NCBI RefSeq assembly: GCF_907164915.1
Contig: NC_061863.1
Coordinates: 10,417,882-10,481,881, forward strand
Origin: Impatiens glandulifera
Taxonomy: Eukaryota; Streptophyta; Magnoliopsida; Ericales; Balsaminaceae
Length of the DNA stretch: 64,000 bases
Reading direction: 5' to 3'
The notes beneath the pieces are model-generated. The model was not told the origin of the DNA. It did not search any database and worked only from the letters and a program-made list of their open reading frames with translations. Positions 20,103-31,854 of the stretch are shown in pieces. Made by a program: the position numbers and the translations under genes. The first letter of the stretch is position 1. Every line of letters starts with the position of its first letter.

Positions 20103-20729
20103 TCCATTGTCAAGGTACCTCATATCGGTCTGATTACACTCATCGCCACTTGTGAGTAGTTTCTCCATGAATTTCTGTTCATTTAACAACACCACCTCTA
20201 GTTCCTCCTTAGACGGTTCTTGCACGAACTTTTCAAGGTTTGTCCCCTTATCTCCAGAAAAAGCGTTTATCACTCCTCGACAAATATTAATGTTGGCTCA
20301 TCGTCATAAAAGTTAGTGAGGTTTGCCTCATCGTCTTCGAGCAAATTATTCGTCACTACCTCAACAAACATTAATGTTGGCTCCTTGTCATAAAAGCTAG
20401 TGAGGTTTTCCTCATCGTCAGACCTTTTGTTAGGACACTGAGATGAGTAGTGCCTGTACTTTTGACAAGCGTAACACTTCACTTGTCTCTTGTTTTTGCG
20501 GGGCTTGGTGTCTTCTGGTCGATGTGACCTTTCTGCACGACCTTACCATCGACCTTGCCATTTGCCACGACCTCGGTTATCTCCACCATTGCCGTTGTGA
20601 CTCGACGATCCAGAAGAAAAATTGGCTTCTTCATTTTTCTTTATTCGTGACATCCATTCATCATGCGTGAGAAATAAGTACTCCTTCTCTTGGTTTCCAT
20701 AGCCGCGAAGTCTCTCCTCATGGACTTTA
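20103..20729 (-). pseudogene. OLD gag tail and protease front
   Basis: Minus-strand copia sequence with an RG-rich stretch, a CCHC knuckle CYACQKYRHYSSQC (about 20474-20433), a doubled acidic segment, then SGDECNQTDMRYLDNGEN, the protease front. It is cut on the right by the CACTA element and on the left by element C, inside the protease. The acidic segment EANLTNFYDDEPTL... is present twice in tandem (about 20288-20420), whereas element B has one copy. Confidence 0.8.
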
Positions 20730-22449
20730 CACTACAACAAAAAGACTTTCGACGACGCTTAAAAAGACTTCTGCCAACCTTTACAAGCGTCGCAAAAAAT
20801 ATCATCGACATTTATTCTTGCGTCGCTAGAAGCAAGGTGGGCGCAAGTTATAACGACGCTTAATTAAGCGTCGGTAACACTAATTTAAGGGTTGCCAGAA
20901 ATAGATAGTTTTAACAACACTTATTTAAGCATTCGTAATATTAATTTAAACGTCGCCAAAAGCCTATTTTATTTTTAATTGATTTTAATTTCTACATTTT
21001 TTAAATGTTATTTAAATTTTTAAACTTTTTTTTATAAATTAAATAAAAAACACCAATAATTCAAATAGAATAATAATTAATTAAAAAAATATTAATTAAT
21101 TAACTTACCACTAATGTTTTATTTGTTAGCAAAATAATAGACATCATCATCTTAAAATATTGTCTCAATCAATTTACAATTTAACTCTAAAAAATATAAC
21201 TTAATGAAACAGAAAAAATACAGCATTGTAACATTCAATAGTATTCAAACTAGTATCTTGCTCAATTGTTCCATTGTACTTGAATAAACCACATAAACTA
21301 GAAAAAAAAATGTGATGTCAAATAATATATAAAATTAAAATTATAAGTACTGTAATAAAATTTTAAAAAGATTGAGCTACTTTAAGTAACAATCCCTTTA
21401 AAATTGCAAAATCATACCATTCATCGTTTTGATTCAACACAACTTTAACTTTTGTACCAATCAAAAACTTGTCTAGTTAATTAACACATTTGGTGGTACA
21501 TGATATGAAGAATTAGAAGTGAGACAATAATAAGCAATCAAGAAACAACAGTAAACAATCTACAAACAAATTGCTCTACTAAAAACTTGTGCTTAAGCAA
21601 ATCAATTTAAGTAGGGAGAAACATATGTAGGAATCGTGACAAGAGATATACACTAGCATGATTTTATAACCAGAAAGAGAGATATTGAGAACTATAGAAG
21701 GGGAATATTTAGTTTTTCCCAATTTGTGATTATGTGAAATCTACGGTGCGTCCATGGTTCATTAATCAACACTATAGTTGGTATAAAAAAAGTGACAAAA
21801 TATGCAAGTTATGCATAACTGTAACCACCACTTGATGATATTTATTTATAATATAAGATACCTTCAAACATCAAAGATGGCCTTTATTGGGGTCCTTTGT
21901 TTTGCAGGAATTTATTGATGTTCTAAGGGCACAATAATGTTAAACTGTTTGTATGTTTTCGTTTTAGTAAGAATATTACAGCAGGGAGAAATGTTAAATG
22001 CAGGTGATATGTATAAATAAGTTTTACTACATGAACTTGAGAAGCAATCAGTTACTTGAATAAGAAACAAATCATATTTTGGCACATAAAAAAATCTAAA
22101 AGTCACATACATTCTTAGATGAATTTGCAGACCTCTTTGCTTGTTTGAAGTATGAAAGGAAGATGTGCAGTAACTGAAATCATCTACAACATAAGAAAAA
22201 ATGTCAATCAGGGAACTAATATTAATCATCTGCAATATCATTTATTGATTCTCTACAAACTTCAATTCTAGTTTTTGATAGCTGAAATAAAATTATTGTC
22301 AAATGAGTTAAAGTATGGAAAATTTACATAATTTTTTACTGTCCAGTACTTTATCTATTTAAGATTTTCAACCAGGCTTTAAACGCTAACGGAAGGTAAA
22401 TCTCCTAAATGATAAGCACTTGTCAAGATAAAGTATATATTACCTCATT

Positions 22450-24190
22450 TGTTGTTGGATGAGGAAAATACATTCGATGAGCATGCAAATGGTACCCAGT
22501 CTCCTAGTACTTCACCTAGTACTTCAGTTATTACTCAAAGCTTGCACTATCAATGATATGAAACTCAAATGCTGCACATTAATGAACACAGTAGAAAGGA
22601 ATTATAATACTACAAGTATCCCCTTATATGCAACTTTAACAAGTTTAACGAAGATTTTCTTTTTCTTAAATCTCATTATTAATATTCTTTATCGATCTCA
22701 CACCAAATGTGTCCTTCATCATGTCTAAGATTAAGAAATTGTTTAAAAATAGAAAAAATACTGATTTCATCTTCTTCTTTTTCCTCTTACCGAGAAAAAG
22801 TCACTCATGTGCATTGCCCAGAAGAATATGACAGTCATTGGCCAAGTAACTTCCAAGAACACAAGTGCAGAAAATCTCTTTCAATTTCCAGTTGTCGGGT
22901 ATTGGAGATGGTTTCACTCTATCCTTTGAGATTGTCATAATTGTTCCTTTTAAAACCATTGTTCTAAATGGAGGCCTAGGCGGTAAGCGGTCCAACACCG
23001 CTCCGCCTATGCCTCGCGGTCAGATTATTTAATTATTTTTAATTAATTAATTACTAATATTAATATATATATAAATTTAATAAAAAAAACTCTTTATCTC
23101 CCACTATTTATTAAAATTTTGAAACGACTCTTTACATTCCAATTCATTTCTCATCTACATTTCTCTTCTTCTTTTATGTTTCTTATCTGATTCACCTCAC
23201 CTCCTTGATTATCTATATCTTCTTCGTTCATCTATCTCTTCTTCAGCTCTTCTACATACTTAATTTTGTTAAATGTTACAATGTTAAAGAATATTAATTT
23301 TACTTTTTGGTAAAATAATAATTATAAAACATCTTTATTATATTTATATTTATATTCAACCGCCTAGGCACCCGATGCAGTAGACAGTCACTTACCGCTA
23401 TGTCACCGCCTACCGCCATTTAGAACACTGTTTAAAACCAAAAAAATATATGTCAACTATGGAATGTGATCCAAGAAGAAGAAAAGTTACCTAAAAATAA
23501 TTCTAGATCCCTCACCATCATCAAGTATGGCAATGATCAGAACCATGAAAGGAATTAAGTAGAATTTCCATATTAAAGCAATTAACATGAATCCAAACTT
23601 CATAACCCAAAAATATTGATAATGTCAATTCAAAATCACAGAAGCAATCACAATGTTAATTGTAGGGCCATTTTACTTACCACAATACGAATTTTGATTG
23701 AGACTGCGTATATATGCCAATGAATAAAAATATAATGTAAAATTTCCATTTTTTTAAATCAGGATTAAGTGCAAATCGAACTAGAACTTTCATCAAAAAG
23801 AAGTTAACTAACCGTGTGATTCTTCATTTGGAAAATGACTCGACTGGTCAAGTCCGCACTGATGATAACACTCAGCCACGGTTCAGTCAACACAATGTCG
23901 GAAGCACTTCTAGCAACATTATGTAGTCGTAGTCATTATACACAGTCGAGTCGAGTCACAACTATTATAGTCAAGAGACCCTCAATCAAGCATATCATCA
24001 TCGATTTTCATTTTTAAGTAGGTTTTGAAGGAAAGATGATACAGATTGAGAAACTTAAAACGTACCTGGGAAGGGAAGTCAATCGAAATGGAGCATCGAC
24101 GATAATAGGAGACTAGTACTAGAGCGACTTCCATTGTTTCCTGATGTAATTGGAGCGGTGGAGTTTGGACTCAAGAGAGTTGGAGAAGAG
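22450..24190 (-). pseudogene. Captured gene fragments, probably RluA-type pseudouridine synthase
   Basis: On the minus strand inside the CACTA element, pieces look like exons with GT/AG borders. The best is GYHLHAHRMYFPHPTTNE (about 22500-22445), bordered by an upstream AG and followed by GAG/GTAATA. The LHA..L.F.HP.T.E pattern is the C-terminal signature of RluA/RluD pseudouridine synthases, which isomerise uridines in rRNA or tRNA. Upstream, [13 protein letters not shown] (about 22850-22810) resembles the preceding P.AND.LYL motif, so the order is right. A possible first exon ends CCCAG/GTACG at about 24066. The middle is disrupted by the hAT-type MITE and no full frame remains. The family call rests on two short motifs, so it is tentative. 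Confidence 0.4.
22957..23430 (-). mobile_element. hAT-type MITE copy 1, nested in the CACTA element
   Basis: Termini CATTGTTCTAAATGG and CCATTTAGAACACTG, with an exact 8-bp TSD TTTAAAAC (22949-22956 and 23431-23438). The ends are rich in CGCCTAGGCGG words. The same element occurs inverted at 59196-59686. Confidence 0.9.
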
Positions 24191-24719
24191 ATTGTCGAGT
24201 GTCCATAGTTTCTACTAGGTTAGGTCTTACAAGTTCAGAGGAAAGAGGAAATAAATTGAAAGAAAAAAGGATTGGGCCAGTGGGTTATTAACCTAATTTA
24301 AAAATATATTTGATTAAATTGTTATTTTTAAATTTAATATAATATAATATTAATTTTTTTTTTAATTTATATTATTTTTTATTTTGAGATAATTAAATTT
24401 AAATAATAATTAATTAAAAAACATATAGTTGGTTAGGTTATAAAAAAAATTAATAACTAAATGTACATGTTAAATAAAATTTTAAGTTAAATTAAATTTT
24501 AACAAATTAAAATAATAAAAAAATATATTTATAAAATTAAAAAATAAAACATAAAAAAATATTAAAATTTAGAAGGGCTAAATTATAAGATTATTAACCA
24601 TATAAATTAATAAAGGGGTGTTATATGCAAAGGTATAAAACATTTTTTCGTTTGATTTCTACCGACGCTTAATATGCGTTGGAATTTAAGCGTCGCCAGA
24701 AATATATTTTGTTGTAGTG

Positions 24720-25289
24720 TCAAGACGACCGACAATCTCCTCGACGGTCATATTCTTGAGGTCACTAAATTGCTCGATCGCGGTAACGATCTGCATGTAT
24801 GTTTGTGGAACAGCTCTAATGAACTTATTGACGATAGAAATCTCCTCCACCTTCTCTCCTAAAGAACGGATACCAATCACGATGGATTTTAGTTTCAAAA
24901 TCATCCATTGATTGCCTGTTCTTCATGCGAATTGTGTCGAGGTGTGTCTTCAAAGTTTGGACTTTTGGCTCCTTGACTCTCTTCACTCCAACATGCATTG
25001 TCTTTAGCATCTCCCACACTAGCTTGACAGAATTCTTCTCAGCCACCATGAGAAGGACGTCTTCAGAGAGTGCTTGATATATGGCGACGAGAGTCATTCT
25101 ATCATTCTGTGCATCAACCTCGTCGAACATCACGACCTCCCACACTCCTTGTGCTTGTAAGTTTACTCGCAACTTCAACGCCCAAACTAAGTAGTTACTC
25201 TTCGTGAGTAATGGATAGGAGAGTGTCACGTTCCATTCTCTTTTGATCTTCATTGTCGTCGGATCTCTTGTTAATCTTTTCGACGACAT
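24720..25289 (-). pseudogene. OLD gag N-terminal half
   Basis: Minus-strand frame starting MSSKRLTRDPTT with LLTKSNYLVWALKLRVNLQ, AIYQALSEDVLL and VWEMLKTMHVG, the same gag as element B. A frameshift near 24880 passes to SIVIGIRSLGEKVEEISIV and QTYMQIVTAIEQF. It is then broken within VEEIVGRL by the CACTA insertion and resumes at 20729. Confidence 0.85.
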
Positions 25290-25315
25290 GTTCTTCAGAT
25301 AGGCGTGATACCAAA

Positions 25316-25601
25316 TGTTGGTTCTAATTATCGGATTTTCTGAGAATAATTATAAAGAAAGGTCGTTGGAAAAACTCGGAAAGACAATAAGATTTGTTAA
25401 ACTGGAAGTTTCTTAGAGACTTAAGTGTTGTATATCAATCTTTACAAATAAACCTTATAAAGGAGTAAATTAACGTAGAAACCCTAAATTACTTTTACAT
25501 CCATGCCCAAGTCCCATTAATAATTAAATAGACTTAATTTTATAAAAGACAATAAAGGCTAACAACTTTCAATTTGCTTATAATCAAAGCTTAAACTCAC
25601 C
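25316..25601 (-). repeat. OLD 5' LTR
   Basis: TGTTGGTTCTAATTATCGG to CTCACC; the final base of the expected CA is changed. It aligns with 2687-3409 minus the LINE. Confidence 0.8.
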
Positions 25602-26635
25602 GAAGATAGACGAACGCGAACTAAACGCAAAACGACGATCTTCTTTGCTCCTATTGTGCATCCAATGACCAACGACTAGGTCAACCTTTTTCATGCACCT
25701 GACACCAACCAAGAATAGCTACCAAATGAGATAAATTTGAAAATCTTTATAATTTGAAAGAAGTTATGAGCCCTGAGTTAACAAGGAGCGACCTCAAATG
25801 AAGGAGGCCAATTAAGTCCGAATATCTAGAATTTGGAGGAAGAATATTTTGGGGTGGGGGTAAATGATAGTTTTTCAAAATTAGAATCCTATGATTGAAA
25901 TTAGACTATGGGGTCGATCTATAGAGGAGGGTCCCAAGAGAAGAGAATAGAGAACTTAGCTAAACAAAATATTTGAATTTTTTTTATTAGTTTAAAATAT
26001 TAATTTTTTTTTTTTAAACAGTTAAAACAATTTTAAAAGTGGGAGGGTTAAAAATTAGAGTGAGACAAATCTTATAATATTCTTTTATTTAAGTAATTAA
26101 ATTATTTTAAATAATAAATAAATTAAAAGAAAAAAATATAATATATATATATATATATATATCATTTACTGAAAATTTTCAAAATATATATATGAAAATT
26201 AGTTAATATGATATTATTATATTTTCGTTTTTTATAATTAATTATTAATTAGTTTAGTTGTTTTTAATTTAATTAGATTAGATTACATTTAGCTTTAATT
26301 AAATAAAATTATCAGATAAATGTTATAAAACTTGGTCATTTATTTCACTGTTTTAAATATTTTGTTTAATTGCAATTAGATTTGATCATTTAATAAGAAT
26401 AATATATAATAAAATATTTCCTTTTTGTTTAATTAAATTAATTTGTTTTAATTAGTTAAGGCAGAAGGGAAAACGTAGGTCAAAGTGGCCCAAGATCCAT
26501 CAAAAAAATGTGGTCAAGCTACTAGAGAATTACAGCCGTGAACAAAGAATGATGGAGCCAAACCAAGTCACTTTGAATTTTAAAATTCAAATGACAATGG
26601 ATGATGTCTAAGCCTGGGTTATCTTTTATCTCATT
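25602..26635. other. Spacer between OLD and element D
   Basis: The first 350 bp are moderately GC-rich without a recognisable protein. The rest is AT-rich, with a T-rich run near 25980-26010 and an (AT)n run at about 26139-26162. Confidence 0.4.
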
Positions 26636-27137
26636 TGTTGGGTTTTGCAACAGCAAAACTATGGATCTTCTTAGAAATCAAAACCTGTAGCAAATCAGAT
26701 TCCAAATCGTCTATGACGATAAACAGATTACCAAGAACTGAAATAGCACAAAGCAATAAACGACAACACAATATACGTGGTTCGGTCAAAATCGACCTAC
26801 GTCCACGGGAGGGATAAGTTTCACTAAATCAAACAAATGTCAATAGTAGAAACTTACATGCCCTGCTCTCAAATGAAAGAAGTGATTACACTAGGAATGA
26901 TTAGACTACTCCACAATCAAAAGCTCCCCCAATCTCTCACTCTGGATCAGCCAAAGAACAAGAAGAAGAAGGAAACCTGAAACCCTAGATCTGTAATTCA
27001 CTCTCTCTCTATTTGCTCTGTTATGAGAAAAATACCCAAAAAAAGTATTTATACTCTAACCCGTTTTCTAAAAGAAAACCCTGACCCGTTTACCCGGAAT
27101 TTTAAACCCGCCCGCAATGGCAAGGAACACCTCAACA
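26636..27137 (-). repeat. Element D 3' LTR
   Basis: TGTTGGGTTTTGC to CACCTCAACA, followed by the complement of the purine tract. Confidence 0.95.
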
Positions 27138-27183
27138 ATTCTCCCCCTTTCGAGCCATGGGAGAATGTTGCTATAAACATTCA

Positions 27184-29529
27184 TCATCGTGACGCTCCTG
27201 CCAGAACCATTCCGGCTTTGGCACAACATATCTCATGCTTGCCTCTTGGCAAGCCCTTTGTCATCATATCTGACCCGTTCTCATCTGTATGCACTTTCTC
27301 CAAGTATAACTCCTTCTTCTCGAGCACTTCACGGATCCAATGGTACCTTCTTTGGATGTGTTTTGAACGTGAATGGAAACTTGGATTCTTGCTCACATGT
27401 ATAGCACTTTGTGAGTCACTAAACACCACAAACCTGTCTTGTGCAATGCCAATTTCTTTTAACAATTCTTTCATCCATATCAATTTTTTACAACATTCAG
27501 TAATGGCAATATATTCAGCTTCTGTAGTAGACAAAGCAACACATTTCTGTAGACGAGACTTCCATGATACAGCTCCTCCTCCAAAAGTAAACAAATACCC
27601 TGAAGTTGATCTCATTGTGTCAATATCACCACTCATATCTGAATCAGAAAACCCTTCAACATGTGACTTTCCAGTACCATAACACAAAGCGTATTTGGAG
27701 GTCCCTCGAAGATATCTCATTAGCCACTTAACCGCTTCCCAGTGTGTCTTACCAGGATTTGAAAGAAAACGACTAAGTACTCCAACCGCATGAGCTATAT
27801 CCGGTCTTGTACAGACCATTGCATACATCAGACTGCCTATTGCTGAAGCATATGGAACACTGCACATTTCTTGTCTTTCTTCTTCATCCTTGGGAGACAT
27901 TGTCTTGTTTATTTTCAAGTGTGTAGCCAATGGACAAGCAACTGGATTTGCCTTGTCCATACAGAATCGTTTTAGAATCTTCTCAATATATCTCTCTTGA
28001 GATAACCATAGCTTTTTCTTCACCCGATCACGAATGACCTGCATTCCAAGAATTTGTCTTGCTTGACCCAAGTCTTTCATCTCAAAAGACTTAGCCAAAT
28101 CCTTTTTATACTTGGCAATCTTGAGCTTGTCTCTCCCAACAATCAGCATGTCATCAACATATAGGAGAAGTATAATAAAATCATTAGAAGTAAACTTTTG
28201 CACAAAGACACAGTGATCTGTAGACGTCTTCATGTACCCATGGATGGTCATGAACGACTCAAACTTAAGATACCACTGCCTTGGTGCTTGCTTCAAACCG
28301 TACAGACTTTTGACAAGTTTGCACACCTTGCTTTCCTCACCTTTCTTATTATAACCTTCAGGTTGCTCCATATAAACATCTTCATCCAAATCACCATGGA
28401 GAAATGCAGTCTTGACATCAAGTTGTTCAACCTCAAGATCCATACAAGCAGCTAGACTTAACACCACCCGGATAGAAGTCATCTTCACTACCGGTGAGAA
28501 AATCTCATCATAATCGATTCCATGCCTCTGGCCAAAACCTTTGACAACCAGCCTAGCCTTGTATCTTGTCTTGCTATCATCACCTTCTTGCTTGATCTTG
28601 TACACCCATTTATTTTGTAATACTTTTCTGTTCTGTGGTCTTTCAACTAGATCATATGTGCCATTTTTCAGCAATGACTTCATTTCTTCATCCATGGCAG
28701 CTAGCCATTCTTTCTTATGAGCATCCTCAAGAGCCTCCTTATAGCATATAGGCTCCCCACAATCAGTTAGAAGAACATACTTTGTAGCAGGATACTTAGA
28801 ACTTGATCTTTTCTCCCTAGTAGACCTCCGAAGTACCTCTGTTTGTTGATTCTGTTGATTTCCATCTTCTTGTTGAACTTCAAAATCAACCTCAACATTA
28901 TCACCAAGATCAGTTTCAGTATTAGTATCATTTCCATGGCCTACAGCTTGACCCTGAGGAACATCATCATCACTATCTGAGTCTGAAGCTACATGTGGCC
29001 TTGTCTCCTCAACATCATGAGACAACTCAAGACCAGAAAGGTCACGTATGTATGCATCAAGCTTTTCACCATCTTCAAAATTCTCAATAGTCTGATCTTC
29101 AAGGAATACCACATCCCGACTTCTCAAAACCTTCTTATCAACTGGGTCATAACACCTGTATCCCCACTTTTCATCACCATACCCCAAAAATATGCATTGT
29201 CTGGTTTTTTCATCTAACTTAGACCTCTCATCTTTTGGAACATGCACAAAAGCTCTGCAACCAAAAACACGTAAATAGTCATAATTAACATCTTTACCTG
29301 ACCAGACGCTTTCTGCACACTTATTATTCAATGGCTTGGAGGGAGAACGGTTGATCACATACATTGTAGTGCTCATGGCTTCAGCCCAGAAATGCTTAGC
29401 CAACCTGGCATGGGAGAGCATACTCCTCATCCGTTCCAACATTGTTCTGTTCATCCTCTCTACCACACCATTTTGTTGTGGAGTCTTTCTGTTCATGTCG
29501 AATACCCTTCTCTTTGCAATAATCATCAA
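27184..29529 (-). pseudogene. pol: Element D pol, integrase end to RNase H
   Basis: A 781-codon open frame. It opens at the integrase third catalytic Glu region (PQQNGVVERMNRTM, about 29475), then the GKDVNYDYLRVFGC linker and an acidic spacer. RT follows with KTRYKARLVVKGF, VEQLDVKTAFLHGDLDEDVYM and the active site YVDDMLIV (about 28140), then RNase H with SDSDMSGD, LSTTEAEYIA and SDSQSAI and the tail TKGLPRGKHE. Every RT and RNase H active-site motif is intact. It lies in a different frame from the upstream half (31297-29396), the two overlapping by about 130 bp. The true polyprotein is broken by a single indel near 29490-29505 inside integrase; the ATG at the start of this frame is not a natural start. 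Confidence 0.93.
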
Positions 29530-31297
29530 ATGAGCCTATGTACTCTCCCCCATTATTTGACCGCACCCTCATTAGTTTTCTTCCTGTCTCTCTTTCAACC
29601 AACTTGTGAAAGACCTCAAACCTTGTTGCAACCTCATCCTTGGACTTTATAGCATAAGCCCAAACCTTCCTAGATGCATCGTCTATGAAGGTTACAAAAT
29701 AGGAAGCACCGCCTATAGATTTAATCTTCATAGGACCACAAACATCTGTATTGACCAGTTCAAGGACATTCTTCTTCAGTTCCACTTTTGACTTACTGAA
29801 GGAGACTTTGTTCTGCTTACCCTTCAAGCAATGCTCACAATTTTCAAGATGAGCATCCTTGAGATTCAGCAGCTCATTCCTCTTGATCAAAACATTCAGC
29901 CCCTTTTCACTAATGTGACCTAATCTCTTGTGCCACAACTCAGAGGATGATTTCATCAAAACAGAATATGCTGCATCATAGACAATTTTCAAATTTGTCT
30001 TGTATAAGGAACAACATTTCTTACCCCGTGCAACAACCAATGAACCCTTGCTTAGCTTCCATGCTCCACCACTGAAAACATTATGGTAGCCTCCATCATC
30101 AAGCATACCTGCTGAAATCAAATTCATTCTTAAATCAGGAACATGTCTTACATCTCTCAATGTCAGGAAGCAGCCCATGTTTGTCTCAATTCTAACATCA
30201 CCCAGACCAACTATCTTGGACACACCACTGTTACCCATGCGAACCTCACCATAATCACCAGCTTTGTAGGACTGGAAGTAACCTTTGTGTGGAGTTATAT
30301 GGAATGAGGCACCTGTGTCAACAATCCATGCTGTTTCATTTGAAGATGTGCTAAGACAGGAGTCTTGACAGTTAGAAGCATATGTCAGTTCACCATCTGA
30401 AGCATAAGCAGATGTATCTGCACTCTGTTCTTTCTTTTCTCTGGGCTTCACTGTACCCTTAGCTTTATCATTTTTAAATTTCCAGCACTCATTTTTCCAG
30501 TGACCCATTTTGCCACAGTAATGGTAAGCACCATCCTTCTTTGGAGCTCTAGACTTGCTTCTAGACTTTCCCCTGCTCGAACCACTTCTATTATCTTTTG
30601 ATCTTCCTCTATCAGCCACCAACATATCAGACTTAGAGGGTTTATCCCCCTTTCGATTCTCCTCATCAAGTAAGGAACTGGTGACAAATGCCATGTTGAC
30701 TTTACCATTTGGTGTTGAGTTGCTGAGAGTGATAATAAGTGTCTCCCAACTTGCAGGCAAAGATCCAAGGACTAAAAGTGCTTGCACCTCATCATCAAAG
30801 TTTATCTTCATACTACTCAGCTGATTCAAAATATTTTGAAATTCATTCAAGTGCTCAGCAATTGATTTATTATCAATGTACTTCAGATTCACCAGCCTTC
30901 TTACCAGTGCTGCTTTATTCCCTGCTGACCTCCCAGCATAGAGAGCTTCAAGTTTGCTCCACACACCATACGTTGTAGTCTCATTCTCAACATGGTGCAC
31001 AACATTTACACCAACCCAGGAACGAATAAAGCTGCAGGCCTTTCTATCTATCTTTTTCCAATCAGCTTCTTTTGTAGTCTCAGGTCTAACACCCTCATTT
31101 TCAATTGCTTCATTCAAATCATCTGAAACTAACAGATCACTGATCATCAGTTTCCATTTTCTGTAGTTTGTACCATTCAGACTCACCATATCAGGTCTAG
31201 ATTTCCCCATTATTACTGCCTTAACAACTGACAAAAACACCAGCAAAGAAACCAGTTGATCTCTTCTATGAATTTCGCCAAATAACCAGCAAAGCAC
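29396..31297 (-). pseudogene. gag: Element D gag, protease and integrase front
   Basis: A 633-codon open frame. Gag (MGKSRPDMVSLNGTNYRKWK start of the conserved part, about 31210) has LPASWETLIITLSNS and a basic KSRSKSRAPKK stretch. The zinc knuckle reads YHYCGKMGHWKNEC, where the first Cys is Tyr. The protease is WIVDTGASFHIT (about 30335). Integrase shows LWHKRLGHISEKG, CEHCLKGKQNK, NTDVCGP and FIDDASRKVWAY, and then RSNNGGEY, where the second catalytic Asp is Asn. The frame is lost after GIRHEQK. The first ATG, 88 bp upstream of MGKS, is in leader sequence, and MGKS is the more likely start. Both lost residues are single G-to-A changes. Confidence 0.93.
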
Positions 31298-31334
31298 TCT
31301 GCTCCAATGTTAAAACAGATAACCAATTAATACT

Positions 31335-31346
31335 GCTCTGATACCA
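31335..31346 (-). promoter_or_regulatory. Primer binding site of element D
   Basis: The minus strand reads TGGTATCAGAGC one base from the 5' LTR, the initiator tRNA-Met complement. Confidence 0.9.
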
Positions 31347-31347
31347 C

Positions 31348-31849
31348 TGTTGGGTTTTGCAACAGCAAAACTATGGATCTTCTTAGAAATCAAAACCAGT
31401 AGCAAATCAGATTCCAAATCGTCTATGACGATAAACAGATTACCAAGAACTGAAATAGCACAAAGCAATAAACGACAACACAATATACGTGGTTCGGTCA
31501 AAATCGACCTACGTCCACGGGAGGGATAAGTTTCACTAAATCAAACAAATGTCAATAGTAGAAACTTACATGCCCTGCTCTCAAATGAAAGAAGTGATTA
31601 CACTAGGAATGATTGGACTACTCCACAATCAAAAGCTCCCCCAATCTCTCACTCTGGATCAGCCAAAGAACAAGAAGAAGAAGGAAACCTGAAACCCTAG
31701 ATCTGTAATTCACTCTCTCTCTATTTGCTCTGTTATGAGAAAAATACCCAAAAAAAGTATTTATACTCTAACCCGTTTTCTAAAAGAAAACCCTGACCCG
31801 TTTACCCGGAATTTTAAACCCGCCCGCAATGGCAAGGAACACCTCAACA
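31348..31849 (-). repeat. Element D 5' LTR
   Basis: A 502-bp LTR almost identical to 26636-27137. A TATAAATA box lies on the minus strand at 31758-31765. Confidence 0.95.
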
Positions 31850-31854
31850 TCATT

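Larger units (their letters stand above)
20730..24719. mobile_element. Non-autonomous CACTA (En/Spm-type) transposon
   Basis: Begins CACTACAACAAAA and ends TTTTGTTGTAGTG, perfect 13-bp terminal inverted repeats. The flanks TTA (20727-20729) and TCA (24720-24722) fit a 3-bp TSD with one change, and the gag frame of OLD continues across. Both ends carry subterminal copies of GACGCTTAA / TTAAGCGTCG(CC) in both orientations (20751-20960 and 24660-24705), typical binding sites of CACTA transposases. No transposase ORF is visible; the inside holds exon-like pieces and a hAT-type MITE. Confidence 0.9.
2687..25601 (-). mobile_element. Copia element OLD, host of all nested insertions
   Basis: A minus-strand Ty1/copia element. 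Its LTRs are 2687-3409 (3' LTR, interrupted by a LINE) and 25316-25601 (5' LTR). Its own sequence survives in pieces: RNase H and RT end (3410-4369), RT front and linker (8269-9157), protease and gag tail (20098-20729) and gag front (24720-25315). Without the insertions it is about 3.6 kb, shorter than a full element, because the integrase is missing between the protease (about 9100) and the post-integrase linker (about 9070). Flanks GACGA (2682-2686) and GAAGA (25602-25606) look like a decayed 5-bp TSD. The degraded primer site beside the 5' LTR still reads TGGTATCA on the minus strand. LTR divergence is about 20% by eye, so this is an old copy. Confidence 0.85.
26636..31849 (-). mobile_element. 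Copia element D, young and nearly complete
   Basis: A 5.2-kb minus-strand element with 502-bp LTRs (26636-27137 and 31348-31849) that differ at only about two positions, an exact TSD TCATT (26631-26635, 31850-31854), a perfect tRNA-Met primer site and a clear purine tract (AAAGGGGGAGAAT). The gag-pol order is gag, protease, integrase, RT, RNase H, with a Tork/Tnt1-like gag. One frameshift interrupts pol. It is the youngest insertion in the window. Confidence 0.95.
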
